Below, piece by piece: positions 63,604 to 64,000 of a stretch of DNA of 64,000 nucleotides. Position 1 is the stretch's first letter, and the number at the start of each line of letters is the position of its first letter. Where the stretch lies: positions 83,815 through 147,814 of the forward strand of contig JAKFVD010000020.1 in assembly GCA_021732365.1 (NCBI GenBank), in the 5' to 3' direction. The notes beneath the pieces are model-generated. The model did no database searches. It was not told the origin of the DNA and saw nothing but the letters and a program-made list of their open reading frames with translations. The position numbers and the translations under genes are program-made. This DNA is from Methylotenera sp. (lineage in GTDB: Bacteria; Pseudomonadota; Gammaproteobacteria; Burkholderiales; Methylophilaceae).

Positions 63604-63608
63604 GGATG
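63604..63608. repeat. Target-site duplication, right copy (GGATG)
   Basis: Identical to 28343-28347 and directly adjacent to the gyrB stop codon. Confidence 0.9.
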
Positions 63609-64000
63609 TTAAATATCCAAATTACCTGCGCGCAATGCGTTGTTTTCAATAAATGCACGCCTTGGTTCCACGTTATCCCCCATTAATGTAGTGAAAATTT
63701 CATCTGCTGCAATCGCATCATCAATTTGCACTTTTAACAAACGACGTACCGCTGGATCCATGGTGGTTTCCCAAAGCTGCTCTGGATTCATCTCGCCCAA
63801 ACCTTTATAGCGCTGAATATTCAAGGTGTTTTTGGCTTCTGATAATAACCAATCCAAGGCCTGTTTAAAGGTACTCACGGTTTGTTCTTTATCGTTGCGT
63901 TTAATGGTTGCGCCTGCTCCAACCAAGCCCTGCAATAGACTGGAAACTTTATTGATTTGTCGGTAATCACCGCTGCTTAAAAATTCTGCATCAATCACGC
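63609..64000 (-). CDS. gyrB: DNA gyrase subunit B, C-terminal part (gene continues outside window)
   Basis: About 130 C-terminal residues of GyrB; the frame runs off the window end. The TOPRIM-adjacent signature [20 protein letters not shown] and the strongly conserved terminus [17 protein letters not shown] are diagnostic. GyrB rather than ParE is supported by this ending. The stop codon is intact and lies 5 bases from the transposon, so the insertion does not damage the protein. It is probably the attachment gene of the element. Confidence 0.95.
   Translation of the reverse strand, partial: VIDAEFLSSGDYRQINKVSSLLQGLVGAGATIKRNDKEQTVSTFKQALDWLLSEAKNTLNIQRYKGLGEMNPEQLWETTMDPAVRRLLKVQIDDAIAADEIFTTLMGDNVEPRRAFIENNALRAGNLDI

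Noticed and set aside
63609..64000. parE rather than gyrB at the right edge
   Set aside because: The C-terminus ...[10 protein letters not shown] is characteristic of GyrB; ParE ends differently. Only about 130 residues are visible, so this rests on that ending.

Overview
The window looks like the chromosome of a methylotrophic betaproteobacterium of the Methylophilaceae (Methylotenera/Methylophilus type). The main reasons are a stand-alone pqqA, a formamidase (fmdA-fmdB) locus joined to a urea/short-amide ABC transporter and an amide porin of the kind known from Methylophilus methylotrophus, and modest G+C. This placement is inferred from gene content; no rRNA gene is present.

Layout. 1-6,030: end of prmA, a DUF3426 protein, an orphan pqqA, oxyR divergent from a catalase, rubredoxin, a ParA-like ATPase and a tiny membrane peptide. 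6,065-28,330: a nitrogen-acquisition block. It holds a LuxR-type response regulator and a very large sensor in which an NCS1-type permease is fused to a hybrid histidine kinase, a TonB-dependent receptor, hupE, ureGFECBAD (minus strand), urtEDCBA, fmdB, fmdA and an amide porin. Four promoters in this block (kinase, TonB receptor, fmdA, porin) share a 16-bp operator placed exactly 23 bp from a -10-like hexamer, so they probably form one regulon run by the permease-kinase and its regulator.

28,348-63,603: a complete 35,256-bp Tn7-like transposon. It has matching TGTCGAAT termini, three TnsB-like sites at each end and a perfect 5-bp target duplication (GGATG). It sits directly against the stop codon of gyrB, whose 3' part fills 63,609-64,000. 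Its core is tnsA-tnsB-tnsC-tniQ-tniQ plus an unknown gene, all on the minus strand with the tnsA side facing gyrB, as in Tn7 at glmS. No cas genes or CRISPR repeats were seen. Cargo on the gyrB side: a GHKL-ATPase/STAS-like pair, a ubiquitin-like conjugation cassette (small protein, multiubiquitin-type protein, DUF6791-ThiF E1-like protein, DUF6527 protein), a small membrane protein and an Xre regulator. Cargo on the other side: a type I secretion operon with a 3,289-residue RTX protein and a lipoprotein, an NdpA-like protein with a membrane partner, a PD-(D/E)XK nuclease with a small partner, and an EEP-fold hydrolase. Every transposon gene is read from the minus strand. Several cargo cassettes have the look of defence or conflict systems; that function is inferred from domains and context.
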